Under the pieces are notes generated by a model. It searched no databases. It was not told where the DNA came from and saw only the letters and a program-made list of their open reading frames with translations. From Solitalea agri (GTDB lineage Bacteria; Bacteroidota; Bacteroidia; Sphingobacteriales; Sphingobacteriaceae), in the NCBI RefSeq assembly GCF_023914155.1, contig NZ_JAMWYS010000003.1, forward strand, positions 62,001-126,000: a stretch of 64,000 nucleotides of DNA, written 5' to 3'. The translations under genes were made by a program, and so were the position numbers. This document shows, in pieces, positions 37,359 through 45,956 of this stretch. The stretch's first letter is position 1. Every line of letters starts with the position of its first letter.

Positions 37359-39029
37359 ATGATAGCCCGGACATTCCGTCTTCTTTCACAATTGATGGAA
37401 CTTCAGGAAGAAAACGCCTTTAAAATAAAATCAATTGCCAATGCCGCTTTCAAAATTGATAAATCAGCTGTAAAAATTAGTGATCTCAATCTGGAGCAGC
37501 TTGAAAAAGTGGATGGAATAGGCAAAAGCATCGCTATAAAAGTTGATGAACTAAATCGTACGGGTACTATTGATGAACTAGCAAAATTACTAGCCATTAC
37601 CCCTACTGGAATTGTTGATATGCTTACGATAAAAGGTTTGGGACCTAAAAAAGTTCAGATAATATGGAAACAACTTAATATTGAAAGCATTGGAGAACTT
37701 TATTACGCTTGTAATGAAAATCGTTTAATTGAAGCAAAAGGTTTTGGATTAAAAACTCAGGAAGAAATTAAAAAGGTTATTGAGTTTACCATGTCAAATG
37801 TGGGTAAATTGCTTTATTCACAGGCCGAAATCTTAAATGATGGAATTATCACATTTTTAGAAACCATTCCGCAGGTAACTCAAGTAGTTCCAGTCGGTCA
37901 ATTTGCCCGTAAATGTGATATTATCGATAATCTCATTTTGGTGGTAGAAACTATTAATCCCGCCCAAGTTGTTTCAGCTTTGCAAACAAATGATAATTTT
38001 TCAGGCAATACGACCGAAAATGACCATTGGGTTGGAACTTTTAATCATTTCTCAGTTGAATTAAAGTTCACCACTAAGGCAGATTTTGCATGGAATACAT
38101 TTTTATTAACCGGCAGTGAAGCTCATTTAAATGAAGTAGCATCAATAACATCTTTAGAGTCGCTCAAATCTTATTCAAACGAAAATGAAATTTATCAGGC
38201 CTTAAACTGGCCATACATAGTTCCCGAGTTACGAGAAGATTGGAATCTGGATAAATTAAAAACAATCGATCAGGATAATCTAATAAAACTCGAAGACATT
38301 AAAGGCACTATTCATAATCATAGTACCTATAGCGACGGTATCCATACCTTGAAAGAAATGGCTGTTTACTGCAAACAATTAGGTTATGAATATCTTGGCA
38401 TCTGCGATCACTCAAAATCAGCATTTTATGCAAATGGTTTAACCGAAGATCGATTACTGTTACAGCATCAGGAAATAGATAAACTAAATCAGGAATTAGC
38501 CCCCTTTCGTATTTTTAAAGGTATTGAATCGGATATTTTGTACGATGGCTCCTTAGATTATTCAGACGAGGTATTAGCAAGTTTTGATTTGGTAGTTGCC
38601 TCGGTTCACTCATTGTTAAAAATGACCAAAGAAAAAGCCAATGAACGCTTATTAAAGGCTATCGAAAATCCATTTACAACTGTGCTTGGCCACCCTACTG
38701 GCCGATTATTACTTGCGCGTGAAGGCTACCCAATTGATCACCAGTTAATAATTGATGCATGTGCAGCTAACAATGTGATAATTGAGCTCAATGCAAATCC
38801 CCTACGATTAGATTTAGATTGGCGCTGGATTGATTACGCACTAAGTAAAAATGTAATGATTTCCATTAACCCAGATGCTCACCGTAAAGAAGGTTATCAT
38901 GATATGAAATATGGTGTAAATGTGGCTCGAAAAGGAGGGTTAACCAAAAATATGTGCTTTAATGCCTTATCAGCAGTGGAAATTGCCGAAAAATTTGTAG
39001 CAAAAAAATCGCTAATTAAAGCTTTATAA
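37359..39029 (+). CDS. PolX-type protein: degenerate polymerase domain plus PHP domain
   Basis: This 556-residue protein has the X-family DNA polymerase layout: 8-kDa domain with helix-hairpin-helix (QLEKVDGIGKSIAIKVDE, LTIKGLGPKKVQIIWKQL), a palm-like domain and a C-terminal PHP nuclease domain. The PHP metal ligands look intact (GTIHNHSTYSDG, GICDHSKSAF, ASVHSL, LGHPTGR, NPDAHRKEGYH). In the palm, the expected Asp-x-Asp is replaced (IIDNLILVVE), and the third aspartate position reads VELK, so polymerase activity is doubtful. The ATG at 37359 fits the -7 spacing; the ATG at 37347 adds four residues. Confidence 0.88.
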   Translation: MIARTFRLLSQLMELQEENAFKIKSIANAAFKIDKSAVKISDLNLEQLEKVDGIGKSIAIKVDELNRTGTIDELAKLLAITPTGIVDMLTIKGLGPKKVQIIWKQLNIESIGELYYACNENRLIEAKGFGLKTQEEIKKVIEFTMSNVGKLLYSQAEILNDGIITFLETIPQVTQVVPVGQFARKCDIIDNLILVVETINPAQVVSALQTNDNFSGNTTENDHWVGTFNHFSVELKFTTKADFAWNTFLLTGSEAHLNEVASITSLESLKSYSNENEIYQALNWPYIVPELREDWNLDKLKTIDQDNLIKLEDIKGTIHNHSTYSDGIHTLKEMAVYCKQLGYEYLGICDHSKSAFYANGLTEDRLLLQHQEIDKLNQELAPFRIFKGIESDILYDGSLDYSDEVLASFDLVVASVHSLLKMTKEKANERLLKAIENPFTTVLGHPTGRLLLAREGYPIDHQLIIDACAANNVIIELNANPLRLDLDWRWIDYALSKNVMISINPDAHRKEGYHDMKYGVNVARKGGLTKNMCFNALSAVEIAEKFVAKKSLIKAL

Positions 39030-39105
39030 TTAGAGATGATTTTCATAGAATCAGCTGTTCTTTAGCAATTGCAAATCATATAAACGAGTTAGCACTTAAT
39101 CATTG

Positions 39106-39600
39106 ATGAAAACACTATACCTGATTAGACATGCAAAGTCTGATAAATCGATTTCTAATGTATCAGATTTTGACCGTCCATTGAATGAGCGAGGAATAAA
39201 AGATGCACCATCAATGGGTAAAATACTGGCAAAAAAAATTACACAACCAGAATTGATCATTTCCAGTCCTGCCCTGCGGGCCATTACTACGGCCAAATTA
39301 TTTGCCGAGCAACTTGATTACCCAGAAGAACGAATTCGTTTGTGTAATGAAATTTATGAAGCTAGTGTCTCCACTTTGCTAAAATTAGTTAATGAACTCG
39401 GGGATGAAACCAGTATTGTAATTATGTTTGGTCATAATCCTGGATTAACAGACTTCTTCAATTATCTAACTGACAACGACTTGCTTAATTTGCCTACTTG
39501 TGGTATTGTAAAAATCGATTTTGATTTAGAGAGCTGGACATTGATAAGTCATGGATCTGGGGAATCTACTTATATTGATTATCCTAAGAATAACTATTAA
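39106..39600 (+). CDS. sixA: Phosphohistidine phosphatase SixA
   Basis: This 164-residue histidine-phosphatase-superfamily protein removes phosphate from phosphohistidine in proteins. The RHG signature is MKTLYLIRHAKSDKS, with the second histidine in MFGHNPGLTDFFNYL and arginines in SSPALRAITTAKLF. Size and the FDRPLNERGIKDAPSMGKIL text fit SixA. The ATG at 39106 is used; a TTG one codon earlier is possible. Confidence 0.92.
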   Translation: MKTLYLIRHAKSDKSISNVSDFDRPLNERGIKDAPSMGKILAKKITQPELIISSPALRAITTAKLFAEQLDYPEERIRLCNEIYEASVSTLLKLVNELGDETSIVIMFGHNPGLTDFFNYLTDNDLLNLPTCGIVKIDFDLESWTLISHGSGESTYIDYPKNNY

Positions 39601-39641
39601 AAAAATAAGCCCTAATCCAACGGGCGTTGGTATTAGGGCTT
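39600..39641 (-). terminator. Terminator after amtB
   Basis: AAGCCCTAAT (39607-39616) pairs with ATTAGGGCTT (39632-39641), with an inner CCAAC/GTTGG stem. On the minus strand a U run follows, so it ends the amtB transcript. Confidence 0.85.
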
Positions 39642-39662
39642 CGACCAATTTATCAATAAACC

Positions 39663-41018
39663 TTAGGGTTGAGGAACAAATACATTACGACGACTCGAAT
39701 ATGTTTCGTCGTGTTGGCTAAGATCAAGGCCAATATTCTCATTCTCAGCATCTACACGTAAGCCAATTAAAGCATTCGCGATTTTAAAAATTACCCATGA
39801 AACACAGAAGCTGTAAACAACTACAATTAACAGTGCAATCAGATGCTTGTTAAATAAATCAATGCCACCATAAAACAAACCGTTAGCACCTGCAGGGTTA
39901 ATAGTCTTATTGGCAAAAACTCCGGTCAACAACATACCCACAATACCTCCTAATCCATGACAAGGAAATACATCCAAAGTATCATCAATAGATGTTTTTG
40001 ATTTCCAGTGAACAGCCAGATTTGAAATAATGCTGGTAACTGCTCCAATAAAGATACTTGGGCCAATGGCTACAAATCCGGCTCCTGGAGTTATGGCTAC
40101 CAACCCTACCACTGCTCCGATGCAGGCTCCCAAGGCAGAAGGTTTCCGGCCTCGGGCAGCATCGAAGAAAATCCAACTTAACGCAGCTGAAGCAGAAGCA
40201 ACAGCGGTGGTGGCAAAAGCATACACAGCCAGTGATGATGCCGATAATGCGGAACCGGCATTAAATCCAAACCAACCGAACCACAACATTCCGGTTCCAA
40301 GTATTACATAAGGTATATTAGCTGGAAAAATACTGTTACCCTTTAAGAGATCCTGACGGGGCTTTAATACTAATGCACCTGCTAAAGCCGCGCATCCGGC
40401 AGAAATATGCACCACAGTTCCACCCGCGAAATCAAGAACTCCCATTTTAAACAAAAAGCCTTCAGGATGCCATGTCCAATGAGCTAATGGAGCATAAACA
40501 AGCAGGCTGAACAAAATCATCACGACTAAATAGCCGGCAAATTTTATACGTTCGGCAACTGCACCCACAACGATAGCAGGAGTAATAACCGCAAATTTTA
40601 ATTGAAAAACAGCGAAAAGAAGCAATGGAATTGTTGGAGCGAGTTTCCATGGCCCACTACTAAAAACATTGTTAAACATGAAAAATGTTTTCGGGTTTCC
40701 AATAAACCCACCTATATCATCGCCAAAAGCCAGACTAAAACCTACTACTACCCAAAGCACGGTTATTACGCCTAAAGCAATAAAACTTGACAACATTGTT
40801 GAAATAATGTTCTTTTTATTAACCATACCACCGTAAAAAAAGGCTAAACCTGGAGTCATAAAGAAAACCAAGGCAGATGCGGTTAAAATCCAGGCAACAT
40901 CAGCAGGAACAATAGAAGATTTATCAGCAGTATCTCCAGAAATTGGAGCAAACAGACCAACTACAGAAATCAGTAGAAGAATTGTTAAAAAGAAGGACCA
41001 TTTTTTCGACATAACCAT
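39663..41018 (-). CDS. amtB: Ammonium transporter
   Basis: This 451-residue protein is an Amt/Mep/Rh ammonium channel with eleven core helices. Landmarks are FFYGGMVNKKN, AHWTWHPEGFLFKMGVLDFA, the twin histidines in GGTVVHISAG and DVFPCHGLGGIVGML. An extra N-terminal hydrophobic segment may be a signal sequence. The ATG at 41018 lies 20 nt from a near-perfect -7 box; the longer frame from 41060 starts before that box. No glnK/P-II gene is adjacent, unlike many bacteria. Confidence 0.94.
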   Translation of the reverse strand: MVMSKKWSFFLTILLLISVVGLFAPISGDTADKSSIVPADVAWILTASALVFFMTPGLAFFYGGMVNKKNIISTMLSSFIALGVITVLWVVVGFSLAFGDDIGGFIGNPKTFFMFNNVFSSGPWKLAPTIPLLLFAVFQLKFAVITPAIVVGAVAERIKFAGYLVVMILFSLLVYAPLAHWTWHPEGFLFKMGVLDFAGGTVVHISAGCAALAGALVLKPRQDLLKGNSIFPANIPYVILGTGMLWFGWFGFNAGSALSASSLAVYAFATTAVASASAALSWIFFDAARGRKPSALGACIGAVVGLVAITPGAGFVAIGPSIFIGAVTSIISNLAVHWKSKTSIDDTLDVFPCHGLGGIVGMLLTGVFANKTINPAGANGLFYGGIDLFNKHLIALLIVVVYSFCVSWVIFKIANALIGLRVDAENENIGLDLSQHDETYSSRRNVFVPQP

Positions 41019-41038
41019 TTTATTTCTGTTTTGCTCCG

Positions 41039-41046
41039 TAAAAATA
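41039..41046 (-). promoter_or_regulatory. Candidate -7 box for amtB
   Basis: The minus strand reads TATTTTTA, one mismatch from TAnnTTTG, and ends 20 nt before the chosen ATG. Confidence 0.45.
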
Positions 41047-41107
41047 GTACAAAATTTCATTTTTTAAGAAAAAACAAAATAAAAATTCAAAAAAATTTAA
41101 GAAAACT

Positions 41108-42199
41108 TTATAAAATGGAATAAATTTTCCCTGGAAGCTGCTTAACCAAAGCGTTAAACTCAAGATTTAGAAGTATTTTAGAAATATTACTTGAAGAAAA
41201 TCGACTTTTAATAAGTAAATCATCAATAGAAATAGTGTTTTCAGAATTAATTAGCTCCAAAACAATTTTTTCTTCATCATTTAGATCATAAAACAATTCC
41301 CGCATTCCTTTTCTATTTATCTTTTCACTATTCCATCCCATAAAAAACTCAAAATCCTTGGCTGAAGTGATCAATTGAGCGCTGTTACTTTTTATTAAAT
41401 GATTGCATCCTACAGAAAACTCATCAAAAGCCCGGCCTGGAACTGCAAATACATCCCTGTTATAACTATTGGCAATATCGGCAGTTATTAATGCCCCTCC
41501 TTTCTCCCCGGCTTCCACCACTACAGTTGCATCACACATCCCGGCTACAATTCGATTACGTTTAGGAAAGTTTTCCCGATCGGGTTTTGACTGAGATATA
41601 AACTCAGTAATTAAAGCACCATTTTGAATCATTTTAGATGCAACTGATCGATGCGCTGCCGGATAAATCTTATCCAAACCATGAGCTAACACACCAATTG
41701 TGGCTAATTCATGTTTTAAAGCTACCTTATGAGCAATTATATCAATACCATAAGCCAATCCGCTTACGATAATCGGATTATGATGCTGAAGATCTTCAAT
41801 AAACTTGCGGGTGAATTCTTTTCCGTAATCGGAGGCATTGCGTGTACCAACAATACTGATTACTTTTTGTTGATTAAAGTCGCAATTGCCCTTAGTATAT
41901 AGTAAAATGGGAGCGTCATCGCAATTTTTTAGTCGTTTGGGATATTGCGAAGAAGTGAAAAAATAAGTGTTAATTTTAAACTTACTGATAAACTCTAGTT
42001 CTTCTTCTGCTCTTCTTAAATGGGAGGCATTGTGTATGGCATTGGCGACCTTGTTCCCTATACCAGGAATTTTAACAAGAGAAGATATCTTTGATTTAAA
42101 AATTTCTTCTTCGGAGCCGCAATAACTCAGGAGATTTCGGCCATTAACATTTCCAACACCAGGAACTAATGTTAAAGCAATTTGATGTAATAATGACAA
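41108..42199 (-). CDS. dprA: DNA processing protein DprA
   Basis: This 363-residue protein protects incoming single-stranded DNA and loads RecA during transformation. A helix-hairpin-helix-like N-terminus (LVKIPGIGNKVANAIHNASH) precedes the Rossmann-like core: SIVGTRNASDYG, IVSGLAYGIDIIAHKVAL, FPKRNRIVAGMCDATVVVEA, EKGGALITADIANSYNRDVF and AVPG. A C-terminal winged helix (about 300-363) completes it. The start is TTG; an in-frame stop lies just upstream and no ATG fits. It is the last gene of the GT2-sigma-rsmG-dprA operon. Confidence 0.94.
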   Translation of the reverse strand: MSLLHQIALTLVPGVGNVNGRNLLSYCGSEEEIFKSKISSLVKIPGIGNKVANAIHNASHLRRAEEELEFISKFKINTYFFTSSQYPKRLKNCDDAPILLYTKGNCDFNQQKVISIVGTRNASDYGKEFTRKFIEDLQHHNPIIVSGLAYGIDIIAHKVALKHELATIGVLAHGLDKIYPAAHRSVASKMIQNGALITEFISQSKPDRENFPKRNRIVAGMCDATVVVEAGEKGGALITADIANSYNRDVFAVPGRAFDEFSVGCNHLIKSNSAQLITSAKDFEFFMGWNSEKINRKGMRELFYDLNDEEKIVLELINSENTISIDDLLIKSRFSSSNISKILLNLEFNALVKQLPGKIYSIL

Positions 42200-42211
42200 G
42201 GTAGAATATGT

Positions 42212-42835
42212 TTATGCATATGGAATATGCAAAACATATTTGGTTTCAAAAAATTCTTCTTCAAAAAAATCTGAGATCGGAAATTGCACTACTTGCCTTT
42301 CAATTTCTGCTATTTCTTCTTCCAGATCACCACCCTTTAAATACAGAATACCATTAGCAAAATCGTTCTTAGGTTCTTTTAGAAATTTACCATTAACCCA
42401 AGGGCAAAAATTACTCAGACGAGTAACAGCTCTTGATACCACAAAATCATATTTATCCTTAATGGTTTCGGCCCGAGCGTGCTCTGCTTTAACGTTTTTC
42501 AGTCCTAAAGCTTTTGCCACTTCAGTTACTACCTTTATTTTTTTTCCAATTGAATCAACTAAGTGAAACGATACCTCTGGAAATAAAATGGCAAGTGGTA
42601 TACCCGGAAAACCTCCTCCAGTTCCAATATCCAATACTTTGGAGCCTGGCTTAAAAGACATCACTTTAGCAATTGCCAGCGAATGAAGTACGTGCCGCTC
42701 ATAAAGTTCTTCCACATCTTTGCGAGAAATAACATTAATTTTCTCATTCCAATCTGAATACAACTCATACAGTTGAGCTAATTGCGCTTTCTGTGGTTCT
42801 GTAAGTTCAGGAAAATATTTAAGGATGATTTCCAC
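42212..42835 (-). CDS. rsmG: 16S rRNA (guanine-527 N7) methyltransferase
   Basis: This 207-residue S-adenosylmethionine-dependent enzyme modifies 16S rRNA. The SAM loop is KVLDIGTGGGFPGIPLAILF; NVISRKDVEELYERHVLHSL and the VVSRAVTRLSNFCPW segment are characteristic of RsmG/GidB. The start is GTG, and its G overlaps the sigma factor stop (TAGTG), so translation is coupled. dprA follows after 12 nt. Confidence 0.95.
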   Translation of the reverse strand: MEIILKYFPELTEPQKAQLAQLYELYSDWNEKINVISRKDVEELYERHVLHSLAIAKVMSFKPGSKVLDIGTGGGFPGIPLAILFPEVSFHLVDSIGKKIKVVTEVAKALGLKNVKAEHARAETIKDKYDFVVSRAVTRLSNFCPWVNGKFLKEPKNDFANGILYLKGGDLEEEIAEIERQVVQFPISDFFEEEFFETKYVLHIPYA

Positions 42836-43440
42836 TAGATAGTATTTTTCGTATTTCTAAGTGTATTAAAAAGAAGATCACGGGCACGTAGCAATTGAGC
42901 TTTTACAGTTCCTAAAGGAAGATCTAACTCACGCGCAATTTCTTCATAAGAGTATTCTTCGAAATAACGCAAAATAACCAATCGCTTATAACGCACAGGT
43001 AAGCCTTCTACCACGGTTTTTAACAATGCGGCCTTTTGCTTACGAATAATACTTTCTTCGGGAGTTGGAGTATAACCAGCCACATCGAAACTTTTGCCCG
43101 AATCTTCATCCTCATCCATTGGCTCGTCAATCGACAAGGTGGCTATACGTTTCTTTTTTAAGAAATCGATACAGTTATTGGTTGCGATCTTAAACAACCA
43201 TGTACTAAAGGCGAATGTTGGCTGATATTTATCGAGATTTCGAAATGCTTTGGCAAATGTTTCAATAGTCAGATCATTAGCATCTTCCTTATTGTTTACC
43301 ATTTTAAGTAACATAAAATAAATCGAATCTCGGTAACGCGACATTAAAGATCCATAAGCCTTCTGATCGCCTCCCATTGCCTGTTTTACTAAATTTAGAT
43401 CATTAACCGCATTACTTGAAAAGTTCGGGTTTACTTCCAT
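42835..43440 (-). CDS. ECF-type RNA polymerase sigma factor
   Basis: This 201-residue protein has sigma region 2 (YGSLMSRYRDSIYFMLLKMV, DANDLTIETFAKAFRNLD, FAFSTWLFKIATNNCIDFL) and region 4 (VEGLPVRYKRLVILRYFEEY, SYEEIARELDLPLGTVKAQL). An acidic linker (DEPMDEDEDSGKSFD) separates them. It resembles RpoE-like sigma factors of Bacteroidota that lie beside housekeeping genes. No anti-sigma gene is adjacent; it overlaps the GT2 gene by 10 bp and rsmG by one base. Confidence 0.93.
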   Translation of the reverse strand: MEVNPNFSSNAVNDLNLVKQAMGGDQKAYGSLMSRYRDSIYFMLLKMVNNKEDANDLTIETFAKAFRNLDKYQPTFAFSTWLFKIATNNCIDFLKKKRIATLSIDEPMDEDEDSGKSFDVAGYTPTPEESIIRKQKAALLKTVVEGLPVRYKRLVILRYFEEYSYEEIARELDLPLGTVKAQLLRARDLLFNTLRNTKNTI

Positions 43441-44561
43441 CTTACTTTACTTGCTGAAGGTTTTACCAGCGATATTAACGCCAGATACAAATTATACACA
43501 AAATCATACAAAAAAGAGAAGAACCATAAATCATGTACTTGCAGCTTTTTCATGGCTTTTTTGTAGGTAATTGTTAAGCATATTAAATATAGCAGTAAAA
43601 CCCCAAGAATTAGTTGGTGATTAACCTTTAATATTAAACTTGCAATTACTACACCATAAAAAATCAACGTTGTTATGGTTCTGATGGAAAGCATTATTTT
43701 ATGATAAGGCTTGTATAGTTTACCTACACTCATGTGACGACGTTTTTGACGCCAAAAGTCACTAAAGTTGCGCTTAGGTTCACTTAACATTGAAGCCTCT
43801 TCAGAAATTTCAATACGAGTATTTACTGCATTTGCGTGAGCATTTACAAACAGATCATCATCACCTGATGGTAAGTGCATATGTGAAGCAAATCCTTTAT
43901 TTTTAAAGAATAACTCTTTACGATAAGAAAGATTACGTCCTACACCCATGTATGGCTTGCCTGCAATTGCAAAAGAAAAATAGTTTAAGGCCGTCATGAA
44001 TGTTTCGAAACGGATAAACTTATTTAAAAACCCAGATTGGCGTGCATAAGGTGAATACCCTAACACAATCTCGGTTTGTCCGTTATAATTTTCCATCATT
44101 TTGGAAATCCAACGGTTGCTGTTAGGCAAGCAATCAGCATCGGTTAAAAGCAACAGTTCATGTTTTGAGGCCTTTATACCCAATGTAAGTGCGAATTTTT
44201 TTCCATGCTTATACTTATCATCCTCTTCAAGATGAACAATTCGAAGGTTTTTGTATTTAAGCTGGAATTCTTCTAATATATCTTTAGAATTATCGTATGA
44301 ACAATCATTTACAACCACTACTTCAAAATCAGGGTAATCCTGCTCTAAAATAGCTGGTAAATTTTTTTGAAGGTTTTCAGATTCATTTCGAGCACAGATT
44401 ATAATACTTACCGGCCCTTTTGAAGCAACAGTTTCTTCCGGCCCCACTTCATTAAACGCAAACTTATTATACAATAAGAACAAATACGCACAATTAATGA
44501 TAAAGCTAACTGCTAAAACCGACATTAAAATGATTGACAACGGCGTAAATTCTACTGGCAT
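43431..44561 (-). CDS. Glycosyltransferase family 2, membrane-anchored
   Basis: This 376-residue protein has an N-terminal membrane segment (LSIILMSVLAVSFIINCAYL), a GT-A domain and two to three C-terminal hydrophobic segments. Motifs: SIIICARNESENLQKNLPAI, VVVVNDCSYDNS, the DxD-like LLLTDADCLPNS, GDDDLF and QKRRH near the acceptor site. It likely builds a cell-surface glycan on the cytoplasmic face. The donor and acceptor are unknown. It is first in the operon with the sigma factor. Confidence 0.9.
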   Translation of the reverse strand: MPVEFTPLSIILMSVLAVSFIINCAYLFLLYNKFAFNEVGPEETVASKGPVSIIICARNESENLQKNLPAILEQDYPDFEVVVVNDCSYDNSKDILEEFQLKYKNLRIVHLEEDDKYKHGKKFALTLGIKASKHELLLLTDADCLPNSNRWISKMMENYNGQTEIVLGYSPYARQSGFLNKFIRFETFMTALNYFSFAIAGKPYMGVGRNLSYRKELFFKNKGFASHMHLPSGDDDLFVNAHANAVNTRIEISEEASMLSEPKRNFSDFWRQKRRHMSVGKLYKPYHKIMLSIRTITTLIFYGVVIASLILKVNHQLILGVLLLYLICLTITYKKAMKKLQVHDLWFFSFLYDFVYNLYLALISLVKPSASKVRWK

Positions 44562-44659
44562 GGTTTAGAAAAAAATTATCGGCAAAGAAAACATTTTTAA
44601 TTATCTATTTAAGCATTGTTGATAAAATAATAATCACAAGGCTACTAAACAGAACTTCC

Positions 44660-44667
44660 TATATTTG
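44660..44667 (+). promoter_or_regulatory. Bacteroidota -7 box for tgt
   Basis: TATATTTG matches TAnnTTTG. It ends 104 nt before the tgt ATG, much farther than the 15-21 nt seen for most other boxes here, so the transcript has a long leader. Confidence 0.55.
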
Positions 44668-44679
44668 CGGGTTCATAAA

Positions 44680-44740
44680 ACCCATCTGAAATGGATTTTA
44701 ATTAATGCCATAAAGTTCGATAAGATACTTTAAGATGGGT
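44680..44740 (+). promoter_or_regulatory. Structured leader of tgt (long-range stem)
   Basis: ACCCATCT (44680-44687) is complementary to AGATGGGT (44733-44740), enclosing 45 nt in the tgt leader. The CCC of the first arm could instead pair with GGGTT at 44669-44673, so two exclusive structures are possible. It does not match the preQ1-I pattern. Confidence 0.4.
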
Positions 44741-44771
44741 AATTAACAAATAAACTTTTATAAAAACATAA

Positions 44772-45902
44772 ATGAAGTTTGAACTAATAGCAACTGATAG
44801 CAGTTCAAGTGCTCGGGCTGGTTTAATGCAAACCGATCATGGTACCATTGAAACTCCTATTTTCATGCCTGTAGGCACTGCCGGAACAGTGAAAGCTGTT
44901 CATCAAAGAGAATTAAAAGATGATATTCAAGCCCAGATCATTTTAGGAAATACTTACCATTTATACCTACGCCCAGGTTTAGATACTATTCAGAAAGCCG
45001 GTGGTTTACATAAATTCAACGGTTGGGAACGCCCTATATTAACTGATAGCGGAGGTTACCAGGTTTATTCTTTATCTGATATACGAAAGATAAAAGAAGA
45101 TGGAGCTACTTTTCAGTCGCATATTGATGGATCAAAGCATTTATTTACTCCTGAAAATGTAATGGACATCCAGCGTGTAATTGGTGCCGATATTATCATG
45201 GCATTTGACGAGTGTACTCCTTATCCATGTGATTATACCTATGCTCGCAAGTCGATGGAGATGACTCATAGGTGGTTAAAGCGTTGCTGTGATCGCTTCG
45301 ATAGCACTGAAGGTTTATACGGCTATAATCAAACCCTTTTTCCAATTGTTCAAGGTAGTACTTATAAAGATCTGCGTATACGTTCGGCCGAAACTATTGC
45401 ATCTTTTGAACGTGAGGGCAATGCCATAGGTGGTTTATCGGTTGGTGAACCAGCACCCGAAATGTATGAAATGACTGAGGTAGTGACCAACATTTTGCCA
45501 AAAAGCAAACCAAGGTATTTAATGGGTGTAGGTACACCAATGAACATACTAGAGTGTATTGCTTTAGGGATCGATATGTTTGACTGTGTAATGCCTACAC
45601 GTAATGCTCGCAACGGAATGTTGTTTACAAAACATGGTATCATCAATATCAAGAATGAAAAGTGGAAAAACGATTTTTCTCCGATTGATGAAACCAGTGA
45701 TTTATACGCTGATCAGGTTTATACCAAAGCCTATCTGAGACATCTATTGCAATCAAAAGAGATATTAGGGGCTCAAATTGCTTCTTTACATAATTTGCAT
45801 TTTTATTTATGGTTGGTTAAGGAAGCTCGTAAGCATATTATTCAAGGTGATTTTATTCAATGGAAGAATAATATGGTTGTGGATATGGCAAAAAGATTAT
45901 AA
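44772..45902 (+). CDS. tgt: tRNA-guanine transglycosylase
   Basis: This 376-residue TIM-barrel enzyme swaps guanine for preQ1 at tRNA wobble position 34 in queuosine synthesis. Motifs: IFMPVGTAGTVKAVHQREL, LTDSGGYQVYSL, MAFDECTPYPCDY and the catalytic FDCVMPTRNARNGML. The usual zinc site C-x-C-x2-C before the YTKAYLRHL helix is missing (residues read SDLYADQV), although the later histidine (SLHNLHFYL) remains. The same loss may be typical of the phylum. No other queuosine genes are adjacent. The leader is unusually long. Confidence 0.95.
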   Translation: MKFELIATDSSSSARAGLMQTDHGTIETPIFMPVGTAGTVKAVHQRELKDDIQAQIILGNTYHLYLRPGLDTIQKAGGLHKFNGWERPILTDSGGYQVYSLSDIRKIKEDGATFQSHIDGSKHLFTPENVMDIQRVIGADIIMAFDECTPYPCDYTYARKSMEMTHRWLKRCCDRFDSTEGLYGYNQTLFPIVQGSTYKDLRIRSAETIASFEREGNAIGGLSVGEPAPEMYEMTEVVTNILPKSKPRYLMGVGTPMNILECIALGIDMFDCVMPTRNARNGMLFTKHGIINIKNEKWKNDFSPIDETSDLYADQVYTKAYLRHLLQSKEILGAQIASLHNLHFYLWLVKEARKHIIQGDFIQWKNNMVVDMAKRL

Positions 45903-45903
45903 A

Positions 45904-45917
45904 TTTGAATATTCAAA
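45904..45917. promoter_or_regulatory. Palindrome TTTGAATATTCAAA (candidate operator 1)
   Basis: A perfect 14-bp palindrome begins just after the tgt stop, 53 bp upstream of the regulator ATG. Confidence 0.7.
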
Positions 45918-45941
45918 TACTGAATCAACTAGTTTCAATAT

Positions 45942-45953
45942 TTGAATATTCAA
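45942..45953. promoter_or_regulatory. Palindrome TTGAATATTCAA (candidate operator 2)
   Basis: A perfect 12-bp copy ends 3 nt before the regulator ATG and overlaps a near-match to the -7 box (AATATTTG, 45937-45944). Its centre is 37 bp from that of operator 1. Confidence 0.7.
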
Positions 45954-45956
45954 TAT

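Noticed and set aside
44660-44771. preQ1-I riboswitch before tgt
   Set aside because: The short stem, conserved loop and A-rich tail of the preQ1-I motif were not found; only a long-range stem is visible.
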